A DNA stretch of 64,000 bases from Microlunatus soli (lineage in GTDB: Bacteria > Actinomycetota > Actinomycetes > Propionibacteriales > Propionibacteriaceae), in assembly GCF_900105385.1 (NCBI RefSeq), contig NZ_LT629772.1, forward strand, positions 5,084,001-5,148,000, given 5' to 3'. This document shows, one piece after another, positions 1-8,953 of this stretch. A model generated the notes under the pieces. The model did not search any database. It had not been told where the DNA came from and saw only the letters and a list, made by a program, of their open reading frames with translations. Position numbers and translations under genes: made by a program. The first letter of the stretch is position 1, and the number at the start of each line of letters is the position of its first letter.

Positions 1-791
1 CCGACATTGCCGCAGTTGCACGGTACGTCGGAGTCGTGCACGCGGGTGTGGCCGATCTCGCCGGCCAGCTGGGAGGTCCCGCGGACGACGCGGCCGTTCA
101 CCACGACGCCGCAGCCGATCACGGTGCCGACCTTGAGGCAGAGCAGCACCTCCGGGTCGTCGGCGCGAGCGCAGTGTTCGCCGAACGCGAGCAGGTTGAC
201 GTCGTGGTCGACGAAGACCGGGACGTCCAGCCAGTCCAGGAGCTGGTCTCGGACGGCTTCTGGCGTCCACTGGCGGGGTGAATTGGCGGGTTGGTGAGCG
301 CGAAGCTCCACTGGTGCAGGGATTCCGATGCCGATCCCGTGCACGCTGCCGGTATCGATGCCGCGATCGGCGAGTAGTCGCTGGAATCCATCGGTCACCA
401 TGCCGAGGACGGCCTCGACCCCGTCATCGAGGCTGATGTCGACGACTTCGCTGACCTCGATGACCCCGGAGAGGTCGGTCACCGCGAGCCGGACGCCGCT
501 GATGCCGAGTTGTGCGGCCAGTGCGGTTCCGGCTGCCGGATTGAAACTGAGGTGCGCCGTGGGGCGCCCGCGGCCCGTCGACATGGCCGGATCCGGCTCG
601 CTCTGGTGCACCAGTCCGGAGTCCAGCAGGACGTCGATCCGGTCGGTGATCGTCGACCGTGCCAGACCGAGTTCGTCGGCGATCTGCCCGGTAGTGCTCG
701 CCTGCCCGCGACGGACCAGATCCAGGACCTCGCCGGCCCGGGTGATCCGACTGGGAGTAGCCGGGCGTCTTGCCCTGGTCTGCGTGCTCAC
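1..791 (-). CDS. ROK-family transcriptional repressor, C-terminal part cut by window edge
   Basis: An open frame runs from a GTG at 791, preceded by GGAGG, off the left edge (263 codons seen). The N-terminus holds a winged helix-turn-helix (about residues 18-70, with LGLARSTITDRI), followed by the ROK sugar-kinase-like fold. The last visible residues are GHTRVHDSDVPCNCGNV, which is the start of the ROK zinc motif CxCGxxGC. ROK proteins of this layout repress sugar-uptake operons and release DNA on binding a sugar or sugar phosphate. It is divergent from the ABC operon starting at 960, so it probably controls that operon. The ligand is not deducible. Confidence 0.9.
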   Translation of the reverse strand, partial: MSTQTRARRPATPSRITRAGEVLDLVRRGQASTTGQIADELGLARSTITDRIDVLLDSGLVHQSEPDPAMSTGRGRPTAHLSFNPAAGTALAAQLGISGVRLAVTDLSGVIEVSEVVDISLDDGVEAVLGMVTDGFQRLLADRGIDTGSVHGIGIGIPAPVELRAHQPANSPRQWTPEAVRDQLLDWLDVPVFVDHDVNLLAFGEHCARADDPEVLLCLKVGTVIGCGVVVNGRVVRGTSQLAGEIGHTRVHDSDVPCNCGNV

Positions 792-854
792 GACCCTCCT
801 TCGGTGACCGGATCTCAGAGTATCGGCCACGGACCCCAAATATATGTCACACAC

Positions 855-899
855 CGATCGATAATTTTCTATGATCGAACGATTTATGGCGACGATCGA
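855..899. promoter_or_regulatory. Candidate ROK operator region
   Basis: This is an AT-rich patch between two divergent genes in otherwise GC-rich DNA. It contains three GATCGA copies (856, 873 and 894). It also has an imperfect inverted repeat in which CGATC(G)ATA at 855-863 faces TATGATCG at 870-877. A TACTAT hexamer at 911-916 could be the -10 element of the downstream operon. GATCGA is common in this genome, so operator status is inference from position only. Confidence 0.3.
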
Positions 900-959
900 C
901 ATTAAGTGTGTACTATCCCGGTAGGTGCAGCGGCAACCGTGACCACGGAGGAATCAACG

Positions 960-2351
960 ATGACCAGACCTGACCCGATCGGCGCCCGGCGACTCACTCG
1001 TCGCGGCCTGTTGCGTACCGGGGGAGCAGCGTTGGCGACCGGCGTCGGATCGTCGGTGCTGACCGGATGTGGTGGCGGCGGCGCTGGGTCCTCGGATGCG
1101 GTCGAGTTGTCGTTCATGTACTGGGGGTCGGCGTTCGAGAAGAAGGCGATCGACTCGATGCTGCAGAAGTTCGACGACAGCCACGACAAGATCGACGCCA
1201 CCGCGAAGTTCGTGCCGACGTCGAACTACGACACCAAGATGTCCAGCATTGTCGCCGCCAAGACGCCACCGGACGTCGCCTACCTGAGTGGGTCGCAGCT
1301 CTATGACTTCGCCGGCAAGGGACTGATCCTCAACCTGTTCCCGTATCTGAAGAAGTATCCGGCGCTCGGCGATCGGCTGCCCAGCAGCTACTTCTGGTAC
1401 GGCAAGGACAAGCTGGCTGCCAACCAGCTCGCTCAGGGTGTCCAGATCCTCTATTACAACAGCGATCTCTTCGGCAAGGCCGGCCTGGATCCGGCCCCCT
1501 TCACCGTCGATACCGCGTGGAGTTGGGACGACTTCGTCGAGGCGGCGACGAAGCTGACGCTGGACGACCAGGGCCGCAATCCGTCGCAGTCCGGTTTCGA
1601 TCCCAAGAAGGTCCGGCAGTACGGCACCATCGCTCCGACTGGTGGGTCACCGTTGTATGCGTTGCTGCGGTCGGCCGGTGCGGACTTCATCAACGACGAC
1701 GGTACGAAGTATGCGATGGACTCGGCGGCAGCGATCACGGTGATCAAGAATGTCCAGGACTTGATCTACAAACACCGGGTTGCGCCGACTCCGGCGCAGC
1801 TGGGCAAGAACGCGCCGACCACATCGGTGCAGCTGCAGACCAAGCGGATCGCGATGATCATCGACGGCAATTGGCAGATGCTCGATCTGATGGAGCAGAA
1901 GGTGCCGTTCGGTGTCGCCTGCCTGCCGAAGTACGACGAACCGATCACTGTCACCGGCGGAGCCGCCGGCGCGATCTTCCAGGGCACCAAGCATCCCGAA
2001 CAGGCGGTCGAGCTTTACCTCTACTACAACGATCCGGCCAATGTCGATCTCTTCTCCGACGGGCTGTGGGCGCCGTTGCAGACCAAGTACTACACCGATC
2101 CGAAGCTGGTCGACACCTGGGTGACAGACAAGTACCCGGCCAACTTCAAGACCGCGGTGGTCGAGCCGACCTTGAAGAACGGCGTGATCTATTGGGGCCA
2201 GAACCTCAAGAACACCGAGAAGATCGACCAGCAGGTGACACCGGCGACCGATCAGATCGGTCTGGGCAAGGATGTCGCGACAGTGGTCAAGGGCCTCAAG
2301 GGCAAGGTCGAACCGCTGCTGCAGGGCATGTGGCCGACCCAGGAGCTCTGA
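960..2351 (+). CDS. Sugar ABC transporter substrate-binding lipoprotein
   Basis: This is a family-1 extracellular solute-binding protein of 463 residues that captures a carbohydrate outside the membrane. The ATG at 960 is chosen because GGAGGA lies just upstream and it gives a clean signal peptide; an upstream GTG-type start at 906 would add residues with no signal character. The N-terminus has a twin-arginine TRRGLLR motif (R14, R15) and a lipobox LTGC (Cys37), so it is probably a Tat-exported lipoprotein. It is first in a nine-gene operon and precedes two permeases. No ATPase gene follows, which is usual for actinobacterial importers that share MsiK. The substrate is unknown. Confidence 0.93.
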   Translation: MTRPDPIGARRLTRRGLLRTGGAALATGVGSSVLTGCGGGGAGSSDAVELSFMYWGSAFEKKAIDSMLQKFDDSHDKIDATAKFVPTSNYDTKMSSIVAAKTPPDVAYLSGSQLYDFAGKGLILNLFPYLKKYPALGDRLPSSYFWYGKDKLAANQLAQGVQILYYNSDLFGKAGLDPAPFTVDTAWSWDDFVEAATKLTLDDQGRNPSQSGFDPKKVRQYGTIAPTGGSPLYALLRSAGADFINDDGTKYAMDSAAAITVIKNVQDLIYKHRVAPTPAQLGKNAPTTSVQLQTKRIAMIIDGNWQMLDLMEQKVPFGVACLPKYDEPITVTGGAAGAIFQGTKHPEQAVELYLYYNDPANVDLFSDGLWAPLQTKYYTDPKLVDTWVTDKYPANFKTAVVEPTLKNGVIYWGQNLKNTEKIDQQVTPATDQIGLGKDVATVVKGLKGKVEPLLQGMWPTQEL

Positions 2352-2361
2352 ACCGGACTCG

Positions 2362-3288
2362 ATGACCGCGTCCGTCACACCCTCCGCGCGCCGCAGCAGC
2401 GGGCTGACCCGTACCGAGGCCCGCTGGGGCGTCCTGTTGGCCCTGCCTGCGATCCTCGGTTTCGCCGCCTTCACGTTGATCCCGATGATCGCTTCGTTGG
2501 TGATCAGCCTGACCGACTGGTCGGTCGGTGGCGTCCCGCACTTCATCGGGCTGGACAACTACGTCCGGATGTTCACCCGGGACGACGACTTCGGCAGCTC
2601 ACTGTGGGCCACCGTCTACTACACCCTCGGCGCGGTGCCGTTGACCATGATCGTCGCCTTCGCCGCGGCCCTGCTGTTGAACGCCAGTGTTCGCGGTCAG
2701 GCGTTCTTCCGGGTGATCTTCTATCTGCCGGCGATCGTGCCGCTGGTGGCGAACTCGATGCTCTGGCTGTGGCTGTTCAATCCCGACTTCGGACTGCTGA
2801 ATGCCGTCACCGGGATGGTCGGACTGCCGAGCTCGGACTGGGTGTACGGGGAGAACACCGCCATCCCGTCGTTGATCTTGATGAGCACCTGGGGGTTCGG
2901 CAATGTCGCAGTCCTGTTCCTGGCCGGGCTGCAGGGCGTGCCGCGCCATCTGTACGAGGCGATCTCCGTCGACGGCGGCGGGATGTGGCGCAAATTCCGA
3001 CACATCACGCTGCCGATGATGACCCCGACGATCTTCTACAGCCTGGTCACCGGAGTGATCGGTTCGTTCCAGGTCTTCGTCCAGGCCGCCGTGATGACCC
3101 AGGGCGGGCCGAACAACAAGACGCTGTTCTTCATCTACTACATCTACCAAGCAGCCTTCACCAACAACGAGCTCGGCTACGCCAGCGCACTGGCTTGGAT
3201 CCTGTTCGTGGTGATCCTGGTGATCACCGCGGTGATGTTCAAGAACTCCTCCCGTTGGGTCTATTACGAGGCCGGAGGTGCCCGATGA
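2362..3288 (+). CDS. Carbohydrate ABC transporter permease (MalF/UgpA type)
   Basis: A six-helix inner-membrane permease of 308 residues that forms one half of the importer channel. The EAA loop that docks on the ATPase is visible as YEAISVDGGG, followed by LPMMTP. The ATG at 2362 is chosen over an in-frame upstream ATG at 2272, which lies inside the binding-protein gene and adds an unrelated Arg-rich stretch. It starts 11 bases after the binding protein and overlaps the next permease by 4 bases (ATGA), which indicates translational coupling. Confidence 0.93.
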   Translation: MTASVTPSARRSSGLTRTEARWGVLLALPAILGFAAFTLIPMIASLVISLTDWSVGGVPHFIGLDNYVRMFTRDDDFGSSLWATVYYTLGAVPLTMIVAFAAALLLNASVRGQAFFRVIFYLPAIVPLVANSMLWLWLFNPDFGLLNAVTGMVGLPSSDWVYGENTAIPSLILMSTWGFGNVAVLFLAGLQGVPRHLYEAISVDGGGMWRKFRHITLPMMTPTIFYSLVTGVIGSFQVFVQAAVMTQGGPNNKTLFFIYYIYQAAFTNNELGYASALAWILFVVILVITAVMFKNSSRWVYYEAGGAR

Positions 3289-4184
3289 CCGCGCTGCTGG
3301 AACGACCGACCGGGCCGGCGGTCACCGAGCAACACCGGCCGGCCACGAACCAACGCCGGAAACGGCTGCTCGGCAAGGTCGTCATCTATCTGCTGTTGCT
3401 GGCCGGTGCGATCCCGACCCTGCTGCCCCTGGTGTGGCTGGTCCGCAGTGCCTTCATGGAGTCGGCACAGATCTTCGTCTCACCGCCGGAGTGGATCCCC
3501 AAGCCGGTCGCCTGGGACAACTTCACCGGGGCGCTGACCTCGGTGCCGTTCGCCCGCTACTTCGCCAACACCATGATCATCGAGGTCGGGGTGATGGTCG
3601 GCACCCTGCTGTCCTGCAGCCTGGCCGCCTTCAGCTTCGCCCGGCTGCGCTGGCGGCGCAAGAACCTCGTCTTCGGTGTGCTGATGACCGGGGTGATGTT
3701 GCCGTACGCGGTGACCCTGATCCCGACATTCCTGTTCTGGCAGAAGCTCGGGCTGGTCGACACCTACGTCCCGTTGATCCTGCCGGCCTGGTTCGGCAAC
3801 GCGGTGTTCAACATCTTCCTGCTCCGGCAGTTCTTCCTGACCATCCCGTTCGAGCTGGACGAGTCGGCATACATCGACGGAGCCAATCCGCTGCAGGTCT
3901 TCTTCATGATCATCCTGCCGTTGTCCAAACCCGCGCTGGCGGTGGTCTCGGTGTTCACGTTCCTGACGGTGTGGAACGACTATCTCGGTCCGTTGATCTA
4001 TCTGAACAGCTCCGACAAGTACACCCTGGCGATGGGGCTGGCGTCCTTCCAAGGGACCTACACCGCACAGTGGGGCTACCTGATGGCGGCCGCTACCGTC
4101 GTCCTGATCCCGATCATCATCCTGTTCGCCTTCGCGCAGAAGTACTTCGTCGAAGGCATCACGCTGACCGGAATGAAAGGCTGA
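3285..4184 (+). CDS. Carbohydrate ABC transporter permease (MalG/UgpE type)
   Basis: The second permease of the importer has 299 residues. A cytoplasmic N-terminal tail of about 30 residues precedes the first membrane helix (VIYLLLLAGAIPTLLPL). The EAA loop reads DESAYIDGANPLQVF and is followed by LPLSKP, as is typical of the MalG group. The ATG start overlaps the stop of the upstream permease by 4 bases. Together with the gene at 2362 and the lipoprotein at 960 it forms a complete import unit apart from the ATPase. Confidence 0.93.
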   Translation: MTALLERPTGPAVTEQHRPATNQRRKRLLGKVVIYLLLLAGAIPTLLPLVWLVRSAFMESAQIFVSPPEWIPKPVAWDNFTGALTSVPFARYFANTMIIEVGVMVGTLLSCSLAAFSFARLRWRRKNLVFGVLMTGVMLPYAVTLIPTFLFWQKLGLVDTYVPLILPAWFGNAVFNIFLLRQFFLTIPFELDESAYIDGANPLQVFFMIILPLSKPALAVVSVFTFLTVWNDYLGPLIYLNSSDKYTLAMGLASFQGTYTAQWGYLMAAATVVLIPIIILFAFAQKYFVEGITLTGMKG

Positions 4185-4192
4185 ACGCACCC

Positions 4193-4522
4193 GTGTACAA
4201 GGTGTTGGTGTTGTACGGCGAACCCGAGCGGCCCGAGGAGTTCGATCACTATTACGACCAGACCCATGTCCCGCTGGCCTCGAAGATGCGCGGCCTGAGC
4301 CGCTGGACGATCACCAAGTTCGAGCCGGCACCGGATGGCACCCCGCCGCCGTACTACTACGCCGCGGAGCTCTATGCCGAGACCCGTGAGGCATTGGAAG
4401 AGGTCCTTGCCTCCGACGAGGGGCGGGCGGCGAATGCTGATGTGGAAGAGTTTGCGACCGGTGGCGCGGTGTACTGCTTCGGTCCCGAGGTCGACGTGCC
4501 CGTCGAAGGGAGCTCTCGATGA
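4193..4522 (+). CDS. EthD-domain protein
   Basis: A 109-residue alpha/beta-barrel protein of the EthD family. It opens with VYKVLVLYGEPERPEEFDHYYDQTHVPLA, quoted here in overlapping parts: VYKVLVLYG then EEFDHYYDQTHVPLA. The Tyr-His 'YxxxHxPLA' signature and dimeric ferredoxin-like fold are family hallmarks. The start is a GTG at 4193, 8 bases after the permease stop, and the stop overlaps the next ATG by 4 bases. EthD-like proteins accompany oxidative degradation genes, but their biochemical role is mostly unclear. Its position inside a transport and catabolism operon suggests a small accessory enzyme or ligand-binding protein. Confidence 0.8.
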   Translation: MYKVLVLYGEPERPEEFDHYYDQTHVPLASKMRGLSRWTITKFEPAPDGTPPPYYYAAELYAETREALEEVLASDEGRAANADVEEFATGGAVYCFGPEVDVPVEGSSR

Positions 4523-5706
4523 GTGACAACACCCATGGCGGGCCGGCCGATGCCGGTCCGATCGACGTGCTGGTCGTCGGGCTCGGCTTCGGGTCGGCGT
4601 TCGCCCCGATCTACCAGGCCCATCCCGCCGTCGGCCGGGTCGGCCTGGTCGACAGTAACGCCGAACGACTGGCCGCGGTCGGCGCCGACCTGAGTATCGC
4701 CGACCTGTTCACCGATCTCGATGCTGCGCTCGCCGAGCCGGGCTGGGATGCGGTCCACCTGCTGACCCCGGTGGCACTGCATGCCGAGCAGGTTCAGCAG
4801 ATCCTGGCATCGGGCCGGCACTGCGCCTCCGCGGTGCCGATGGCCACCTCGCTCGATGATCTTGATCGGCTGATCGCGGCGCAGCAGCGCTCGGGCAAGA
4901 ACTACATGATGATGGAGACCGCACGGTATTCCCGGGAGTTCTTCCACGCCCGCCGGCTGCTGCGGGACGGCACGCTCGGACGGCTCAGCTATTTCCGCGG
5001 CGAGCACCTGCAGAATCTGGACGGTTTTCCGCCGTACTGGCTCGGGTTCCCGCCGATGCACTACGTCACCCACGCCCTGTCGCCGGCCCTGGCGCTGTCC
5101 CGGTCCCGGGTCGAATCCGTACGCTGCCTGGGATCCAGCCGACTCACGCCCGATCACATCGGGGTGGCCGGGGACGGTTTCGGCACCGAGGCGGGGCTGT
5201 TCCGACTGCGGTCGGTCGACCCCGACATCGGCGACGACCTTGTCGCCAACATCACCCTGTCGTTCTTCCAACTCGGTCGCAGCTACATGGAGGGCTTCTC
5301 GGTCTACGGCACCGAAGGTGCCTTGGAGTGGCCGCAGTTGGAGGGCGGGCCGATGAAGGAGTTCCGGGCCGGTGCCGTACCGGCCGGCGGTCGGGGTCGC
5401 GCGATCGAAGACGGCGATATCCGACCGGCGGGAGAGCCGGACCTGCTGCCGATCGAGCTCCGCCGCTTTGCCGACGGCGGTCATGGCGGTTCGCACCCCC
5501 ATCTGGTGCACGAGTTCGTCTCCAGCATCGTCCAGGGCCGATCGCCGCGAGTCGATGCGCGTGTCGCTGCGACCTGGACTGCGCCGGGGATCTGCGCCCA
5601 CACCTCGGCCCTGCAAGGCGGGCAGGAGATCGCCGTTCCCGATTACGATGCGGACCTGGCGACCGTCGCCGACGATGCCGACCCGGCGGGCGGGGGCGGC
5701 CGGTGA
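4519..5706 (+). CDS. Gfo/Idh/MocA-family oxidoreductase
   Basis: A 395-residue NAD(P)-dependent sugar or cyclitol dehydrogenase-like protein. The N-terminal Rossmann fold has VLVVGLGFGSAFAP, and the C-terminal alpha/beta substrate domain follows from about residue 130. In the classic family the motif around the catalytic lysine is EKP; here the corresponding place reads CASAVPMATS, so the usual catalytic Lys appears to be missing. Its active site may therefore be altered, or it may be a binding or non-canonical member. Starts at ATG 4519, overlapping EthD, and its stop overlaps the next GTG. Confidence 0.85.
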   Translation: MSDNTHGGPADAGPIDVLVVGLGFGSAFAPIYQAHPAVGRVGLVDSNAERLAAVGADLSIADLFTDLDAALAEPGWDAVHLLTPVALHAEQVQQILASGRHCASAVPMATSLDDLDRLIAAQQRSGKNYMMMETARYSREFFHARRLLRDGTLGRLSYFRGEHLQNLDGFPPYWLGFPPMHYVTHALSPALALSRSRVESVRCLGSSRLTPDHIGVAGDGFGTEAGLFRLRSVDPDIGDDLVANITLSFFQLGRSYMEGFSVYGTEGALEWPQLEGGPMKEFRAGAVPAGGRGRAIEDGDIRPAGEPDLLPIELRRFADGGHGGSHPHLVHEFVSSIVQGRSPRVDARVAATWTAPGICAHTSALQGGQEIAVPDYDADLATVADDADPAGGGGR

Positions 5707-6941
5707 CCGAGCTGACCATCGCTCTGGTCGGCGCACTGGACACCAAGGGCGCCGAATACGGCTACCTCCGCGAGATGATCGAGCGACTCGGCGCGAAAGT
5801 GATCATGATCGACGTCGGCGTACTCGGCGAGCCGGCCGTGACTGCCGACCTGGACCGAGCACGGATCGCCGATCTGGGTGGCGGTGATCTTGATCGGCTG
5901 CGCGGTGCCGGCGATCGCGGCGCGGCCATGCAGGTGATGGCGCTCGGCGCCGGCCGGGCCGTTTCGCAGATGATCACCGCGGATCGACTGGACGCCGTAC
6001 TGACCGTCGGCGGATCCAATGCCGGCTACGTGATGGGGGAGGTAGCCACCCACGTACCGATCGGGTTCCCCAAGCTGCTGGTGTCGACCATCGCCGCCGG
6101 TGACACCAGACCGTATGTGCGGGCCACCGATGTCACCCTGACCTATCCGGTGGTGGACATCAACGGACTGAATCGGATTACCCGACCGATCCTGGCCAAC
6201 GCTGCACATGCCTGTGTCGGGATGGCGGGCGCCCGCAACGATCGCGCCGCGACGGCTTCGCTCGGATCGGACCGGATGCTGGTCGCGGTGACGATGTTCG
6301 GCGTCACCACGGCCGCCGGCACGGCGACGGTCAACGGACTGGCCGAGCACCAGTTGGAGGGCTTGACGTTCCATTGCACCGGGGTCGGCGGTTCCAGCAT
6401 GGAGACCCTGATCCGAGCCGGCCTGATCGCCGGGGTCGCCGATCTGACCACCACCGAGCTGGCCGACGACCTGGTCGGCGGGGTCTGCACCGCTGGGCCG
6501 GATCGGCTGACCGCGGCCGGTCGTGCAGGGATCCCACAGGTGGTCAGCGTCGGTGCCCTCGACATGATCAACTTCGGCGCACCCGAGACGGTCCCGGCAC
6601 GCTTCGCCGACCGGAACCTGCTCGCCCACAACCCGGCGGTCACGCTGATGCGTACCGATCCGGACGAAGCGACCGAGCTGGGACGGCGACTCGCGGCCAA
6701 GCTCAACGATGCCACCGGCCCGGTGACGGTGCTGTTCCCACACGGCGGCCTGTCACAGCTGTCCGTACCGGGTGGACCGTTCGCCGACCCGGTCGCGGAT
6801 CGGGCGCTGTACGGGGCGCTGCGGGCCGGGTTGCGGTCCGGCATCGAGCTGCACGATTTCGACACCGACATCAACGATCCGGCGATCGCCACGACCGCCG
6901 TCGAGCTACTGGCCGGTTGGCTGGAGAAGGAGAACACGTGA
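5703..6941 (+). CDS. Tm-1-like ATP-binding domain protein (UPF0261)
   Basis: A 412-residue protein matching the UPF0261 / Tm-1 N-terminal family. Recognisable stretches are VGALDTKGAEYGYLR at the N-terminus, GGSNAGYVMGEVATHVP near residue 105, and the phosphate-binding-like GVGGSSMETLIRAG in the middle. In tomato, the Tm-1 antiviral protein joins this domain to a TIM barrel; here the TIM barrel is the next gene. The bacterial family has no settled enzymatic function. The GTG start at 5703 overlaps the upstream stop and the TGA stop overlaps the next GTG. Confidence 0.88.
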   Translation: MTELTIALVGALDTKGAEYGYLREMIERLGAKVIMIDVGVLGEPAVTADLDRARIADLGGGDLDRLRGAGDRGAAMQVMALGAGRAVSQMITADRLDAVLTVGGSNAGYVMGEVATHVPIGFPKLLVSTIAAGDTRPYVRATDVTLTYPVVDINGLNRITRPILANAAHACVGMAGARNDRAATASLGSDRMLVAVTMFGVTTAAGTATVNGLAEHQLEGLTFHCTGVGGSSMETLIRAGLIAGVADLTTTELADDLVGGVCTAGPDRLTAAGRAGIPQVVSVGALDMINFGAPETVPARFADRNLLAHNPAVTLMRTDPDEATELGRRLAAKLNDATGPVTVLFPHGGLSQLSVPGGPFADPVADRALYGALRAGLRSGIELHDFDTDINDPAIATTAVELLAGWLEKENT

Positions 6942-7777
6942 ACACGCTGACCCGTACCGAGTTGCTGGAGAGGTTCGCCACCAAGATCGCGGCCGGACAG
7001 CCGATCATCGGCGGCGGCGCCGGCACCGGGCTGTCGGCCAAGTGCGCCGAAGCGGCCGGACTGGACTTCATCGTGATCTACAACTCCGGCCGGTATCGGA
7101 TGGCCGGACGGTCCTCGATGGCCGGGCTGATGCCCTACGGCGACGCGAACGCGATCGTGATGGAGATGGGCACCGAGGTGTTGCCGGTCACCGACTCGAT
7201 ACCGGTGCTAGCAGGCGTCTGCGGCACCGACCCGTTCCGGGACATCCCACGATTCCTCGACACCGTCAAGGCAGCCGGCTTCGCGGGTGTGCAGAACTAT
7301 CCGACCGTCTGTCTTTTCGACGGCATCATCCGGGCCAACCTGGAGGAGACCGGGCTCGGCTTCTACCGGGAGGTCGAGTTGATCAAGGCCGCCCGGGAAC
7401 GTGACCTGATCACTGCGGCCTATGTCCACGATGAGGCCGAGGCGAAGGCGATGGCCGAGGCGGGGGCCGACATCCTCGTCCCGCACATGGGCCTGACCAC
7501 CTCAGGAATGATCGGCGCCCAGAGCTCGCTCAGCCTGGACGAATCGGTCGAGCTGGTGACCAAGCTGCGGGACGCGATCTTCGCGGTCGACCCGCAGGCG
7601 ACCGTGATCTGTCACGGCGGCCCGATCGCTGCCCCCGACGACGCGCGCTATGTGTTGTCCCGGGTCGACGGCGTGGTCGGCTTCCTCGGTGCCAGCAGCA
7701 TGGAACGGCTGCCGACCGAGATCGCGATGGTGGAACACATGACCAGCTTCCGGACCATCCGTGACGTCGCCGGCTGA
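6938..7777 (+). CDS. Phosphoenolpyruvate hydrolase-like TIM-barrel protein
   Basis: A 279-residue TIM barrel of the PEP mutase / PEP hydrolase-like family that forms the C-terminal half of Tm-1-type proteins. Seen motifs include IGGGAGTGLSAKCAEAAG, IVIYNSGRYRMAGR and FAGVQNYPTVCLFDG. The family suggests chemistry on a C-C or P-C bond of a 2-oxo or enol compound, but the actual substrate is unknown. Starts at GTG 6938, overlapping the Tm-1 ATP-binding gene by 4 bases, so the two products are probably made in equal amounts and act together. Confidence 0.87.
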   Translation: MNTLTRTELLERFATKIAAGQPIIGGGAGTGLSAKCAEAAGLDFIVIYNSGRYRMAGRSSMAGLMPYGDANAIVMEMGTEVLPVTDSIPVLAGVCGTDPFRDIPRFLDTVKAAGFAGVQNYPTVCLFDGIIRANLEETGLGFYREVELIKAARERDLITAAYVHDEAEAKAMAEAGADILVPHMGLTTSGMIGAQSSLSLDESVELVTKLRDAIFAVDPQATVICHGGPIAAPDDARYVLSRVDGVVGFLGASSMERLPTEIAMVEHMTSFRTIRDVAG

Positions 7778-7807
7778 CCCGACCAGATCGAACGACAGGA
7801 GGATGAC

Positions 7808-8920
7808 GTGACCATCGAATTTCTCGGCATGATCGGGACCCATGAGGTGTCGGAGGTCCACGCCCGAACCGGCCCCTTCATCCAGCCCGACTTCGTCGAA
7901 CGGATCACTCACGCCCACGAGGATGCGGGTTTCGACAAGGTACTGATCGGCTATGGCTCCTCGACTGCAGAAGGAACGCAGGTGGCGGCCTGGGCTGCGG
8001 CGCGCAGCGATCGGCTGCAGTTCCTGATCGCCCATCGCCCGGGTGTCACCTTTCCCACCTTGGCCGCCCGGACCTTCGCCACCCTTGATCAGTTCAGCCA
8101 GGGCAGGGTGAACGTGCACATCGTGACCGGCGGCGTGCCGGCCGACCTGCGTCGCGAGGGTGACTTCGCCGACAAGGATGCCCGGTACGCACGGACCGAT
8201 GAGTACATCACCCTGCTCCGTCGGGCGTGGGAGTCCGAGGTGCCGTTCGACCACAGCGGCCCGGGCTATCGACTCGACGGCTTCCGCAGCGAGGTCCGAC
8301 CCTGGCAGGACCGTCGGATCCCGATCTACTTCGGCGGTTCCTCCGCTGCGGCCTACCGGGTCGGCGGTAGTCAGGCCGACACCTACATGCTGTGGGGTGA
8401 GCCGCTGGCCGAGACCCGGCAGCAGATCGAGTCGGTCCGCGCGGCTGCCGCAGCGGCGGGGCGAGCGCAGGCACCGGCCTTCTCGGTCTCGTTCCGGCCG
8501 ATCCTCGGGGCAACCGAGGACGAGGCGTGGGAGCGGGCACATCGGGTGCTGGCCACCATCCAGGACAGCGGCGGCGGACTCGGCGCCTTCGTTTCCAGCA
8601 CGGCTCTGGTCGGTGGTGGCCGACCGGCCAGCGTGGCGTCCCAGCGGCTGCTGGCTGCCGCCGCCAAGGGAGATCTTCATGACCGCGCCCTGTGGACCCC
8701 GACCGCAGCGGCGACCAACGCATCGGGCAACACCACGGCCCTGGTCGGCACCCCGGAAACCGTCGCCGAGGCGATCGCCGACTACGCCGAGCTCGGCGTC
8801 TCGGCGTTCCTGATCCGAGGCTACGAGCCGTTGGCCGATGCCGTCGAATACGGTCGAGAGTTGTTGCCCCGAGCTCGCGCCGCCATCGATGCCCGGCTCG
8901 GGACGACGGCGACCGCGTAA
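7808..8920 (+). CDS. LLM-class flavin-dependent monooxygenase (SsuD-like)
   Basis: A 370-residue luciferase-like TIM barrel that uses reduced FMN and oxygen. Sequence features are VLIGYGSSTAEG, FLIAHRPGVTFPTLAARTFATLD and VNVHIVTGG, which match the alkanesulfonate monooxygenase SsuD group. The GTG at 7808 has a strong AGGAGG about 6 bases upstream. It lies in an operon with an importer, which suggests oxidative cleavage of the imported compound (C-S, C-N or C-P bond, or Baeyer-Villiger type). A separate flavin reductase is not present nearby. Confidence 0.9.
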   Translation: MTIEFLGMIGTHEVSEVHARTGPFIQPDFVERITHAHEDAGFDKVLIGYGSSTAEGTQVAAWAAARSDRLQFLIAHRPGVTFPTLAARTFATLDQFSQGRVNVHIVTGGVPADLRREGDFADKDARYARTDEYITLLRRAWESEVPFDHSGPGYRLDGFRSEVRPWQDRRIPIYFGGSSAAAYRVGGSQADTYMLWGEPLAETRQQIESVRAAAAAAGRAQAPAFSVSFRPILGATEDEAWERAHRVLATIQDSGGGLGAFVSSTALVGGGRPASVASQRLLAAAAKGDLHDRALWTPTAAATNASGNTTALVGTPETVAEAIADYAELGVSAFLIRGYEPLADAVEYGRELLPRARAAIDARLGTTATA

Positions 8921-8953
8921 GCACCTACTCCGAGACGCGCCGAAAGGGAAGAC

